From assembly GCA_009829735.1 (NCBI GenBank), contig CM020618.1:10135119-10199118 (forward strand): a DNA stretch of 64,000 bases, read 5' to 3'. Below, in pieces: positions 32,186 through 43,308 of this stretch. Made by a program: the position numbers and the translations under genes. How positions within the stretch are numbered: position 1 is the stretch's first letter; every line of letters starts with the position of its first letter. The notes under the pieces were generated by a model. That model saw nothing but the letters and a program-made list of their open reading frames with translations, had not been told where the DNA came from and did no database searches. Source of the stretch: Pyropia yezoensis (taxonomy: Eukaryota; Rhodophyta; Bangiophyceae; Bangiales; Bangiaceae).

Positions 32186-33581
32186 CTAGGAAAAGTCCGC
32201 GGCGACCAGCCGGGAAACCAGGTCCCCCTTGCGGCCCGTGGCGCTCAGGCCCCGGCCCTTGCACTCGGCCCGAAGGGTCACCACCTTGAGCGCCGAGTAG
32301 CCGTCGGCCGACGCGGCGGGCGTCTGCGGCGGCAGCCCGTCTGCGGTGGTGGTGCTTGTCGCCGACGTCGCAGCGGCGGCGCGCCTGTCGCCGCCGCCGC
32401 CGTGCTGCTGCTGCTCCTCCTCCTCCTTCTCCAGCGCAATGGCGGTGGCGTAGGGGGCCACCGCCGCCACCGCGGCCGCTGCCGCGGCCGCCGCGTCGGC
32501 CGCGCGTAGGCGGTTCACGAGCGCCGCCTTGGTGCCGCCCGACGCCAGCCCCCGCCCGCGGGCGGTGGCGCGGAGCCAGGTGACGGGCCGGTCGGGGTAG
32601 GGCTCGCCCGACGGCGAGGGCGGCGGCGGTGCCGCCGCTGCCGCGGACCGGGGTGGGGGGGTTTCCACAGTCACCACCGCCCGCCGCCGTGGCGGCCGAG
32701 GGCCGCCCGTGGTGGATGCGGCGGCCGCCGCGGCGGCAGCCGCAGCGGGGGTGGCGGGGGTGGCGGCGGCCGCGGCGGCGGGCGCCCGCGGGCGCCCCCG
32801 CCGTCCGGTTTGGCCTCCCGTACAGGCGGCCGTGCCCGGCGCCGGGGCTGGCGGCGGCGCAGCTGCCGCTGCCGCCGCAGCAGCCGCCGCTGCGGCCGCC
32901 TCTGCCGCCGCCTCGTCTGCCGCTGCCGCTGCCGCCGCAGCTGCAGCCGCCGCCGCCGCCGCCGCCTCGTCTGCGGCGACGGCACGGGCGACAAGGTCGG
33001 CCTTGCGGCGGAGGCCGCGGGTGTCCACCCCCCGGTCGCCCAGCGCCGCCCGCAGGGCGGCAACGGTCATGGCGGCCCAGTCACAGGGGGGTGCCGGCGC
33101 GTCTGCCGGCGGCGCTGCTGCCGCTGCTGCCTGTGCCCGCGGCGACAGAGACAGCAACGGCGGCAGCGACGGCGACGGCGACGACGACGGGGACCGCGAC
33201 GGCGGCTGGGTGGACGGCGGCTGGGAGGACCGGGCCGACGGTGGTGCGCCGCCATTGGCGGGCCCGGCGGGCCCGGCGGGCAAGCCCACCGGGCTGGCCG
33301 ACGCGCTCGACGCGGGGTCGGCAGCCGCCGCGGCTGTGGCAGAGGCGGCGGTGGTGGTGGCGGCGGCGGCGGCGGCGAGGCGGGCGACGAGGTCTGCCTT
33401 GCGGCCACCCGCCGGGAGCGCCCGCCGGGTAAGGGCAGCGCGCAGCTGCGGCACCTTCCAGGTTGCCGCCGTGCCGGGGGAGGGCAGTGGGGAGGGGGCG
33501 TCCCCGCCGCCGTCCACGGGGGAGGTGGACGCCGCTGGGCTGGCCGTGGCGGCCGCCGCCGCGACAGGCACCGCCGCGTGG

Positions 33582-33613
<32 letters not shown>

Positions 33614-35281
33614 CGCCGCCGCCGTTGCCGCCTCCGCCGACGCCGCGGGGGGGGGGGCGGCAGCAGCGGCGGCCGCGGCGGTGAGGGGCGCCAACAGGGC
33701 AACCAGCTCCGCCTTGCGCGCACGCCCGTCGGGGGAGAGGCCCGCCGCCGCGGCGGCCGCCCTCAGCTGGGCGACCGTCCGGCGGGAGAGGGTGGTGGCG
33801 GCGGCAGCGGTGGCGGCGGCGGTGGGGGCGGTAGGGGCGGTGGCGGAGGTGGGGGCGGCGGGGGGCGTGTCCATCGCGTCACTGTCCGACGCGCCACCGT
33901 CGCTGTGGACGTCCCCAACGGGTGCGTTGCGGGGAGGGGAGGCGGCGGCCGCGTCCGTGGCAGCCCCGACAGCGTGATCGGTAACGTCGCCGTCTTCGTC
34001 GAGGGGGTCTGCAGACGCGTCAGACAGGTCCACCTCTTCTTCCGACTCCTCCACCTGTGCGTCCTCCTCCTCCTCGACATCGTCGTCGCCGTCCTCCTCC
34101 TCCGCTTCTTCTTCCTCCGCCACTTCGTCCTCTTCCTCCATATCCACGTCCGAGTCGGTCGGCCCCCCCGTCACGTCGCGGGCGCCATGATCAGCTGCGG
34201 GGCTGGCATTGCCGTCGACCGGCTCCCCCTCGGCATCGTGTTGGATCCCCGGCTCTGCGCCGGCCTCCTTCTCTGTTGCTTCCACGCCGGCCTCATCCTC
34301 ACCGTTCGAGTCGGCCTGGTCGTCGCCGTGGCTGTCGCCCTCAGCGTCAGCCGCGTCATTGGCATGGGCCTCGTCCTCGCCCTCGGCATAGCCCTTGGCG
34401 CCATCTTCGGTGCTATCCTCGGCATCATCCTCGGCGCCATCCTCCGCGACACGCTTTCGGGAAGACGCGCCATCGCCCTTTGCCCCCACCGCGTATCCAC
34501 AGTCCGTGTCCAAAACAACGACCGACCGGGCGCGCCACACGGGCGTCCCCGCCGCGGGGCCGCGCGCGGGCGTCTCCACCGACACCACCGCCCGCCGCCG
34601 GGGCGCCGGTGACGCACCCACCGCCGCCGATGCCGGGGACGCCCCGCCGTCGCCGTTGGCGCCGCCGCCACACACCGCGGCGGCCGGCGAAGGCGTGCCA
34701 CCGCCCGGCGCGCGCGCCGCCGCCGCCGCCGCCACCTCGCCGGCCACTGCCGGCGGGCTACCCGCAGGGGCAGCCCCCCCGCCCGCCGCCACGGCGGCGG
34801 GGGCCACCCGCCAGCCTGACGACGATGAGGACGACGACCGCCGCACCCCGGGGGATGGGGTGGGGGTGCCGCCAACCGCAACCGCCGCTGTCGCCGCCGC
34901 CGCGGCAACGACGGCGGCAGGCGCCACGCCACCGCGGGCGGGGGTGGCACCCACCAGGCCGGCCAGGGAGGCGCGCCAGCGGCCCGCGTCTGGCGTCGCG
35001 CGCGTCGCTGCCGCCGCTGCCGCCGGCGTCGCCGGCAGGCGGCCAGACGAGCCGCTGCCACTGCCAGCGGGCGAGGCTGCCACCGTGGTGGGGGTGCCCG
35101 CCGCTGTCGGTGGGGGTGTGGCAAAGAGCGCCGCGAGGGAGACGGGCAGCCACGACCGCCGCCGCGCCGACGCGGGGGAGGGCGCCGCTCCCTCCGCCGC
35201 TGACAGCGTGAGGGCGTCCACCCCCACGTCCATGTCGTCCGGCCCGGGGGCGTCGGCGTCCGCGTCTTCGACAGCGTCTAC

Positions 35282-35314
<33 letters not shown>

Positions 35315-36999
35315 AGCAACGGCGTCGGCAGACTCGGCAGCGGCGTCGCCGTCGTCATTGTCACTGCTGACCCCGCGGTACGGCGACGCGTCGGCCGACC
35401 CGGCGGCAGCAGCGGTGCTCACGTCTGCCGGGGCCATAGTACGAGGCGGCGGCGGCGAGCTGCTGCCGTCATCCAGACTGTCTGACTCGTCGCCGGCATC
35501 GCGCGCGTTGTCGCCATCGGGGCGCACGTCCGCGAACTCCGCAGTTGCCTCACAGTCCACGTCCATGGCATCATCCGAGCCGACGTCGGCGTCCACGTCC
35601 GCGTCCGCGACGGCGTCCGCGTCCGCGTCCGCGTCCGCGTCGGCGTCGGCGTCGACGTCCGCGTCCGTGTCGGCGTCGGCGTCGGCGTCGGCGTCTGCGT
35701 CGGCGTCGGCGTCCGCGACGGCGTCAGCATCAGCAGCGGCAGCGTCCTCACCAGCATCCGAGTCGTACGCCAGCGCTCGGGATGGGTCGGGGCGGCCGTC
35801 CCCGTCAGCGCCATGCGACGCCGAGCCGGGGACCGCCTGGGAGGCGTCCGCTGCAAACTCGTCGTCCCCACCGTCGGGGCTGTCGGCCGCCGCGGGTGCC
35901 GACGACGCGCCGTCCTGCACCGCGCCACCGCCATCGGGGCTGTCGGTGGCAGCGGCGTCGGTGGCGTCGGCAGCGGGAGCATCCTCTACGGCGTCCCCCT
36001 CCTGGCCCACTGCCGGTGCCGCCGCCGCCGGCCGGCGGCGGCGCTTCCCAGACGCCACTGGCGTGCTCGACTCTTCAAACGCAGCCGGCGGCGGGGCGGC
36101 AATGGGGCTGGGAAAGAACAGGCGCCCGACGCTCTTGAGCGCACTCGCCAGGATCGACTCTGGCGGCGGCGGTGGCGGCGGCAGCACCGGCCGGGGTGGC
36201 AACCGCCGGGCGCTGCTGCTGCCGGCGGTGGCGGCGGCGGCGCCCACCCCCACCCCGCGGTGACGGTGCACAAAGGGGGAGTAGTGGGCGCCGGGGTCCA
36301 GCTCCAGGCACTGGCCGGCGGCGTCGGCAAAGAGCACCGACCGCCGGTGCTTGGAGGCTGTGGAGTGGGGGGCAGCCGGGGTGGCGGCGGCGGCAACGCC
36401 GCCACCGCCGCCACCGCCACGCATGATGGAGGGCGTTGCGGGGGCGGCGACGGCGGCCAGGGAGGCGGCCCGCCTGCGGTGGCCCCGCGGCGGGGAGCCA
36501 CTGGCCGCGGCGCCGTTGGCGTCCACGGCGGTGGGGGCGGCGCCCATCGAGGCGCCGCCGTGGCGGCGCCGCGACGGCGACGCCGCCGCCGCCCCGTCAG
36601 CGGCCGGCCGCCAAGCGGGGGAGGGTGCGCCCGCGGCCGCGGCCGTGCCCGCTGCCGCCGCCACCGCCGCCGCCGCCAGGGGTGGGGGCGGCGTCGCGGC
36701 GGCCACCTCAGCGGCCATCTCGGCGGCCGCCGCGGCGGCCTCGTCGGCCGCCACCGCCGCGGCCGCGGTGGCGGCAGCCGCGGCCGCTGCCGACGCCGGC
36801 GAGTGGCCGTCGACGTCCCCATCCTCGTCGTCGGCCATAAACAGGCGCCGCGACGCGCGGGCGCCACCACCGACACCACCCCCACCGCCTCTGCCGCTGC
36901 CACGGTAGGCGGCGACAGGGGGGTAGAGGTCGGGGATGCCCGCTGACGCGGCCGCGTCGGGCTCCGTCACCCGCGGGTGGTCCCAGGGGGGGGACACCA

Positions 37000-37033
<34 letters not shown>

Positions 37034-40000
37034 TGCCGCCGCCGGTCGGGGCGGCGCCGTCGCTGGCGGCAACCGCCGGCCGGCGGTAGCCAGGCTCCCC
37101 GTGGCGGGCGTAGTACCGCCGCCGACGCCCACCGCGTCCGACCGCCGCCGTCGAGCGGGGCGGCCGGCGGGGGGGGCGCCGCCCCCTGCGGGCGCGCCCG
37201 CGGCGACGGCGGCCGGCGAGCCCGCTAGAGGAGGCGCAGCGGCGGCGGCGCGGGGGGTCGCCCCCGCGACTGGAGCCACCGCCTGCGCCGCCGCCGTCGG
37301 TGCCGACGGCGCCGTCGGTGCAGGCGTGGCGGCGTGCCCGCCCGGAGTAGCGTGGGTGCCCCGTCCGCCCGTCGCAGGGGCGGCGGCTGCCGCAGCTGCC
37401 GCCAGTGGTGCCGCCATGGCAATGGCCGTGGCGGCGGCAGCGGCGGCGGCGGTGGCGGCGGCGGCGGTGGCAGCGTTTGTACTCGCCGGGGGTGCAGGGG
37501 GCAGGCCGTGGCGCGGGCGCTTGGCCGGCCGGCCGGCGGTGCCCGGCGGCGGCCCCACCGCGGAACGCGGCCGTCCCACCCGCGGCGCCGACGCAGGGGG
37601 GGCACCGGCGGCCGCGGCGGCGGGGGTGCCCGAGGCGGCCGCCGGCGGCCGCCTAGGGGTGACCGCTCCCGCCGCGGCGGCGCCGCCCGACCAGGCAACC
37701 GCCGCCGGCCGTGCGGGGCGCGGGGCGGTGGCGGCCCCGCGGCGCGCACCGTGCGCGCCGTGCGTGGCGGGGCGGGGCGCCCACAGGCGGGGCGTTGCCA
37801 CGCCACCCGTGCCTGGCACGGCGGGTGCACCGCGCCCGCTGCTGGTGGGGGTGGGCGGCCGTGCCAGGGGCAGCCGGGGGGTGCCGCCGACGCGGGCGGG
37901 GGCGCCACGGGCCGGGGTGGGGAGGCCGCCGCGGCCGGCGGTCACCCCCCTGTCACGGGCGGGAGGCGCCACCCCTCCTCGGGGTTGGGTCGCCGCTCCC
38001 CCGCGGGCGGGGGTCGCCACCCCACCGCGGGCGGGGGTCGCCACCTCGCCGTGGGCGGGCGTCGCTGCTCGGTCACGGGCGGGGGTCGCCACGTTACCGC
38101 GAGCAGGGGTCGCTGCGCCGCCACGGGCGGGCGTGGCCACCCCACCTCGGCCGGGCGTGGCCACCCCACCACGGGCGGGCGTGGCCACCCCACCACGGGC
38201 GGGCGTGGTCACCCCGCCCCGGGCGGGCGTGGCGGCCGCGGCCGCGGCCGTCGCCGCCGCCGCCGCAGCCCCCCCCCCCCCCCCGGAGGTGGCGGCGGCG
38301 GCGGCCGCCGTGCGGCCCCCGCGGGTGTCCGCACCACGTGCAACCGCCGGCGGGTGCCCGGCGTCGCGGCGGGCGTGGCGGGCGCCCGCGGCAGCGGGCT
38401 GGCCGGCGGCGGCAGCCGCCCCGGCGGGCCGGTGCTCCGCACCCGCCGGGCGGGGGTGCCCGACAGCTCCCGGTGGGGGGTGGCCTGCGCACGGCCGGCG
38501 GTGCCGCCGCCGCCGCCACCACCGCCGCCGCCGCGGGGAGGCGCCGCCACGGGGGTGGTGGGAGCGGGGGTGGTGGCCGTGGCCGTAGCGGCGGCGGCCG
38601 CCGCCGCGGCCGCCTCAGCTGCGGCTTCTGCCTCGGCCGCCATGGCGGCAGCGCCGCCGGCCTCGCGCAGCGCCTCTGCCACCGCCGAAGACGGGGGGGG
38701 GAAGGGCGGCCGCCGCCGGGGCGTCGTGCCGCCAGGGAAGAGGGGCGGCCGTGGCAGCGGTGCGCCCACGGCGGGCGTCAGCGCCACCGCCGCGGGGGTG
38801 TAGGCGTCGGCGTGCGTCCACACGGCGCGCCGCGAGGTGGGCGCCACGGGCGTGGCGGCCACAGAGGCGGCCGTGGCAGCCGCAACGTTGACGGTGGTGG
38901 GGGCACCAGCCAGGGCGTCGTCGCCCTCGTCCTCGGACGCGCCGTCAGGGGCGTCATCGTCCATGGCGCCGTCGGTGGGCACGTCGCCATCGTCGTCGCC
39001 GTCGTCGCTGCCGCTGCGGACCGCGTCGGCGGTTTCGTCCATGGCGTCGTCATCCGACGCGGCTGCCTCTGCCGGCACCACCGGCGCGACGGAGGACGAC
39101 GCCTTGGCCACAAACGGCTGCGGGGGAGACGCTGCCACCGGCGACCGCCCCGCGGCCATAATGACGGCCGACCCGGGCGACGCCCCCCCCGCGCTGGCCC
39201 GCCGTGCCGCGGCGGCCGTCGGCCGCAGCGCCGACGGGCGGCCCATGACGACCCGCACGCCCGCGTCGTCGACGAGCAGGGAGCACCGGTGGCGGTGGCG
39301 GCGGCGGGTGGCGGGCGTCGCCGCCGCCGGTGTCGCGCCGTCGGCGACCGCCGCGTCGGCACCGGCCACCGCGTTTTCCTTGTCGGCCATGGACGCTGCT
39401 GCTGCCGCCGCCGCCGCCGCCGCTGGCGACGGGGGCGCCGGGGACGACGCGCCGCCCCCCACGTCCACCGGGACGGAGCTTGCGACGGGCAGCGACGGCG
39501 ACAGGGCGGCCGCCGCCGCAGCTGCCGCCGCCGCCGCTGCTGCCGCCACCGACGAGCGCCGCCTGGGACGTGGGACGGGCTGCCACCGAAACACGCGGCC
39601 GGCCAGCAGAAACACCCCCCCGGCGGGGATGACCGCCGACTGGCCGTCGAGGAGCGACCGCCCCGCGCTGGGCACAACCGTTGGCAGCGCCGCGTCGGTG
39701 GCCAAGACGGTCGCGACGAGGGCGTGGGCGGGGACCGACGCGGCCGCGGCGGCCGCCGCCGCCGCCGCCTCTTCCAACCGTGCGGCCGTGGCGTCGGCGT
39801 CGGCGCCAAAGGCGCCCCCGCCGTCGCCGCCCAGGAGAGAGCAGACACCCAGGGGGGTGGTGCCTCCCGCCGATGAGCCGAGCAGCGACGCCAGCGACGA
39901 CGAGTCGCCGTCACCCCCGCCGGCGGCGGCGCCGGTGGCGGGGGGCCCCAGCTTCAACACCGCGTGCACCTGCGCCACCCCCGCCGACCGCACGCGGATG

Positions 40001-40242
40001 TCACACGCCTCGTTGGCGCCGAGTGTCACCCACGGGGTGCCGCGGAGCTCAAACGCGCCTGCGTCGCCCGCGCCGTCGCGGGCCACCACCACCAGCGTGC
40101 CCAGCAGCGGCGGCGGCAGCGCGGGAGGGGGGGAGAACCCAGCCGCACACGCGGCGCCGGTGGTGGCGGCAGGCGCCCCGCCGTCCGCGCCGGTGGCGGT
40201 AGGGGGCGCCGCGCCCACCGCAGCGGCGGCCGCCGGGGGGGT

Positions 40243-40274
<32 letters not shown>

Positions 40275-40467
40275 GGGACGGCCGCCCGCGGGCGCTGCGG
40301 CGGCGCCGGCTCTTGACGCCCGTCCGGGCCAGCTCGTCCGCGTCATGGGTGGGGGGGAGGAGGGGGGGGGGGCGCGCGGGCAACGGCACCCCGCGGGTCG
40401 ACCGCCGGCGCGCCGAACGGGCGCCGCCACCGACGGGGGTGGCGGTGGTGGTGGTGGAGGTGGTCAT
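32186..40467 (-). CDS. Giant FHA / [14 protein letters not shown] / RVxF / acidic / 5xSAP chromatin-type protein
   Basis: Start ATG at 40467; about 2,760 codons if one frame break at the 16-C tract 38269-38284 is bridged. Order: FHA domain (about residues 119-298; [42 protein letters not shown], ending [11 protein letters not shown]) with a roughly 70-aa low-complexity insert; about 13 copies of [14 protein letters not shown] (36329-36343), matching the PP1-docking RVxF consensus, in [14 protein letters not shown]; Asp-Ala and Glu-rich stretches; then five SAP-type helix-turn-helix repeats, each with L-R-x(n)-G-x(n)-K-x-x-LV-x-RL (33681-33795, 33373-33465, 32971-33080, 32491-32603, 32190-32300). 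FHA domains bind phosphothreonine and SAP domains bind AT-rich scaffold DNA. The N-terminal FHA with SxGVAQVHA and a downstream RVxF recalls Ki-67/Repo-Man. A nuclear, chromosome-associated role is inferred. Antisense frames are Ala-rich shadows. Confidence 0.8.
35577..35745. repeat. Tandem hexanucleotide (GCGTCN) coding for Asp-Ala repeats
   Basis: Plus-strand GCGTCG/GCGTCC hexamers repeat almost uninterrupted and read on the minus strand as (Asp-Ala)n with Val or Thr substitutions, inside the FHA/SAP gene. A shorter array of the same unit is at 35275-35335. Confidence 0.8.
37910..38250. repeat. 24-bp tandem repeat encoding ATPARGGV units
   Basis: About 13 imperfect 24-bp units (plus-strand CCACGGGCGGGCGTGGCCAC), encoding on the minus strand the octapeptide ATPARGGV with variants such as [16 protein letters not shown] and ATPAHGEV. 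The units keep the frame of the gene, so the array is coding. Not a CRISPR array: units are contiguous with no spacers. Confidence 0.85.
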
Positions 40468-41451
40468 GGTGGGCGGGGATGGGGCAGGGCGGGGGGGGGG
40501 AGGGTGACGGGAGTTGGTGTGGGGGGGGGGGGCCGCCGCGAGGCCACCCAGGCCAAAGGTGGGGGCGGGTGGGGAGGCAGACGGCCGAGGCGACCACGTC
40601 GGTCGCGGACGCCACGAGGCGAGGCCGCGGCGTCGGCACGGGGCGTGGGCGCGTGCGTGCCCGCGGCACAAGAGCGACAAAAAACGCAAAGGCGTTTGCG
40701 TGCGCGCGTTGGAGGGGGGGTGGGGCGGCAGTCCAAAGGGGTACCGCCACCAGCAGGTTGACCAACCCACACGCACACGCCCGTGTGGGGTCTGCTGGGG
40801 AGTACCAGAGAGCCGCAGGTGACCTCCCTGGGGAAGCTGCAGGGGCTCGGGTGGGGGCTCTGCTGGGTGCGGACGGGCGCGTGTGGAGCGCCGAGTAGAC
40901 CAGCGAGCCGGGGCAAAGAAAACAAAAAAACGGCAGGTACCGACGGAGGACCAGAAAGGCGGGAGAGCCTCTCCCATCCCCTGCCCTCACCCCCCTCCCA
41001 CACGCTGCCCTCGGAGGCTTGTAGGGAGGCACAGTAGAAGGGCCGTCGTCGCGGCCGGTCGAGGCGTTTGGATATTTGAAATACAAACGTTTGAACGGCT
41101 TCAAGGCGGATGCGCTCATGGGGCGTCGGGCGTGGAGGAATGAAACGCGCAGTGTCGGAAGAAGAAATACAATGTCATGCAAACAAACATGGGGGGAACA
41201 GACCATTGCCACGTGCCTGGGAAAGGACAAACAGGGTGCACCCTGCATCGCGTGCACCCTGATTCCTGTAGGGCTATGGCTCTTGCATGCACGCACGAGC
41301 CAAAGAAGAACGAAGAGGGAACGAGGCCCCGCCCTCCCATCGCTCCGTGCATGGTAAACAACGGCAACTTTACTCCCGGCGGGCGCGAGACGCACGGAAC
41401 GAAGTGGGGCGCGCGCCGTACGGTGGCGCCGCACGCTGGCGGCAGCGGCGG
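40468..41451. other. Intergenic spacer upstream of the FHA/SAP gene
   Basis: 984 bp between two minus-strand genes. It starts G-rich (leader of the FHA/SAP gene), then becomes less GC-rich around 41050-41300 with AAATACAAACG and GAAGAAATACAATG stretches. It must contain the FHA/SAP promoter and the 3' UTR of the PLP enzyme. No gene supported. Confidence 0.45.
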
Positions 41452-42765
41452 TCACACGAGCCCCACGTCCGCCGTGCTCCATGAGTCCACGACCATCCCC
41501 CCCGCTCCCACCCACCCCCGAGCGCTCTCGCCGTGCGGGTCCGCCACCCCCCCCACGCCTAGCAGTCCTGCCATGCCCCCTGTGTGAACAAACAGCACCC
41601 CGCCGCCACGAAAGCGCTTAGCCGCCCGCCCGCTGTCGGCGGCCAGCTCGGCAAGCATCCCCGCAAACGCCTTGCGCGTATACACGGGGTCCAGGACAAG
41701 CCCGTTGGCGGCGCCGACGGCGGCTGCCAGGCGCTCGGTGGCACCATCCCCCACCAGCGGCCCGTACCCCCCTCCGTCGTACCCTTCGATCACGTCCAGC
41801 ACCGCCTCGGACGGCGGAGGCAGCCCCCACGCGGCGGCCATTCGCGCGGCATGCCGCCGGCAGTGGGCCGCGTCGTTGCGCACCACCACCGCGTGAACGC
41901 AGATGCGGTCGTTGCCCGCGGCGGCTGCTGCAAGCGCGAGCCCCGCGGCGGTGCCGCCACTCCCCGACGGCACCACCACGTCGGTGATGGCAGCGTCGCC
42001 AAACGCGCCCTGCTGTCGCAGCTCCTCCCAGGCGTCCAGGAACCCAAACAGGCCAACGGCGTCGGAGCCACCCATGCCCACCACCGCCACCCGCGGGGGG
42101 GGGGAGGCGGCAGCAGCGCCACCGCCGCCGCCGCCAGGCACAGACGCCTGCAGGCGGGAGGCCGCTGCGTCCAGCGCTGCTTCAATACGCCCGTGCACCG
42201 CAGCCGGCACGAGGTGCACGCGCGTGCCCACGGCGGCGTGGACGGCCGCAAGGCCGCCCATGGCGGCCACAGCCCCCCCCAGGTCGGCCGGGTCGTCCGT
42301 CAGGAGCAGCACGTGGGCGTCCAGCCCGACGCGGGCGGCGGCCACGGCGGTCGCGGCGGTGTGGTTGGAGCCGGCGTTCCCGGCCGTGACAACGGCAGTG
42401 GCACCTGCGGCGGCGGCGGCAGCCAGAGAGAACGCCAGCTTGCGCGCCTTGGAGCCCCCCAGCAGGCCAACCGCAACGTCATCCCGCTTGATGTACAGCC
42501 GGATACCGGGGGGGAGGCCCGCTGTCACAGCACCGCAGAGGGTGAGGGCGTGGACGGGCGTGGGGAGTGGGAGCAGCGCCAGGCGGGAACGGGGGAGCCG
42601 CGCGAGCGCGTCAGGGGAGAGGCGGTCGGTGAGCCAGGCGGGGGGGGTGTAGGGCTGCACCTGTCCGGCCGTGGGCCAGGTGATTGGAGGGGGGGACGCC
42701 GAAGGGCGCGCGGGCGGCATGATGGCAGGGGCGGCCGTTGAGGGACCGAGAGCATGCAGCATCAT
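41452..42765 (-). CDS. D-cysteine desulfhydrase / ACC deaminase-like PLP enzyme
   Basis: 437 aa from the ATG at 42765 (another in-frame ATG at 42720). This is a tryptophan-synthase-beta fold (fold type II) PLP enzyme: IKRDDVAVGLLGGSKARKL contains the expected PLP lysine (GSK, near residue 100); TAGNAGSNHTAATAVAAARVGL is the cofactor/substrate loop equivalent to the usual QSNH; VVVPSGSGGTAAGLALA binds the phosphate; and VLFVHTGGMAGLLG is the C-terminal signature. The family either degrades D-cysteine to pyruvate, H2S and ammonia or deaminates 1-aminocyclopropane-1-carboxylate; plant and algal members mostly prefer D-cysteine. I cannot assign specificity with certainty. A Gly/Ala loop is inserted before VAVVGMGGSDAVG. 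No clear organellar leader. It is divergent from the small spliced gene at 43309. Confidence 0.8.
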   Translation of the reverse strand: MMLHALGPSTAAPAIMPPARPSASPPPITWPTAGQVQPYTPPAWLTDRLSPDALARLPRSRLALLPLPTPVHALTLCGAVTAGLPPGIRLYIKRDDVAVGLLGGSKARKLAFSLAAAAAAGATAVVTAGNAGSNHTAATAVAAARVGLDAHVLLLTDDPADLGGAVAAMGGLAAVHAAVGTRVHLVPAAVHGRIEAALDAAASRLQASVPGGGGGGAAAASPPPRVAVVGMGGSDAVGLFGFLDAWEELRQQGAFGDAAITDVVVPSGSGGTAAGLALAAAAAGNDRICVHAVVVRNDAAHCRRHAARMAAAWGLPPPSEAVLDVIEGYDGGGYGPLVGDGATERLAAAVGAANGLVLDPVYTRKAFAGMLAELAADSGRAAKRFRGGGVLFVHTGGMAGLLGVGGVADPHGESARGWVGAGGMVVDSWSTADVGLV

Positions 42766-43308
42766 GGTGGAACAGCCGCTACCACAAGAAAAGTACAAGG
42801 CGGCTGCAGTGGAGGTCAGCAGCAGGGGTGGGTGGGAAGCGGAGGACGTCGTGCAACCACCACCATGGTGCACTCGCCGACGAGCGCCGCACATCTGGCC
42901 GCCTTTGCAGCCAGCAGCACTCGGGGCCCTCTGGCTCGGCACCTGTCGGGGGAGGTGCCCCGCCCAACACCTCCAAGTGGCAGAGTGGGGAGGAGCCGTA
43001 CCGTCACGCTCCAATGGGAGTGGAGCAAGTGGCGGTTGTATCCTGCATTTCAGTAAGCAACGATCATCTATTCGACCAAGATTGAACACAAGAGCGCGAG
43101 GAGGAATGGTGGGGCTTTTCGTACAATACATGTGATAACACTTTTCTAAGTTCGTCTGGAGAGCGACTTGTGGATGCCGACATGCCCTCGCTGCCCACGA
43201 CACATCTGCTTGTTCCTACCACGTCCAACCCACCCGTGTCTCGCTCGCGCCGTCCCAAGCGCCTCGCCCCCGACCTGAGTGCTCTCTGGCCGTTTTCCCG
43301 CCATCGTC
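42766..43308. promoter_or_regulatory. Divergent intergenic region (likely bidirectional promoter)
   Basis: 543 bp between the PLP-enzyme start (minus) and the small spliced gene (plus). Mixed composition with a relatively AT-rich stretch at about 43060-43150. No defined element seen. Confidence 0.35.

Noticed and set aside
37910..38250. CRISPR-like regular repeat array
   Set aside because: Units are contiguous 24-mers without spacers and keep a coding frame; the genome is eukaryotic.
34395..40507. Long plus-strand open frames (up to about 620 codons) opposite the FHA/SAP gene
   Set aside because: They are Ala/Ser/Arg repeats that mirror the GC-rich minus-strand codons and contain no domain. 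The FHA and SAP motifs on the minus strand show which strand is real.
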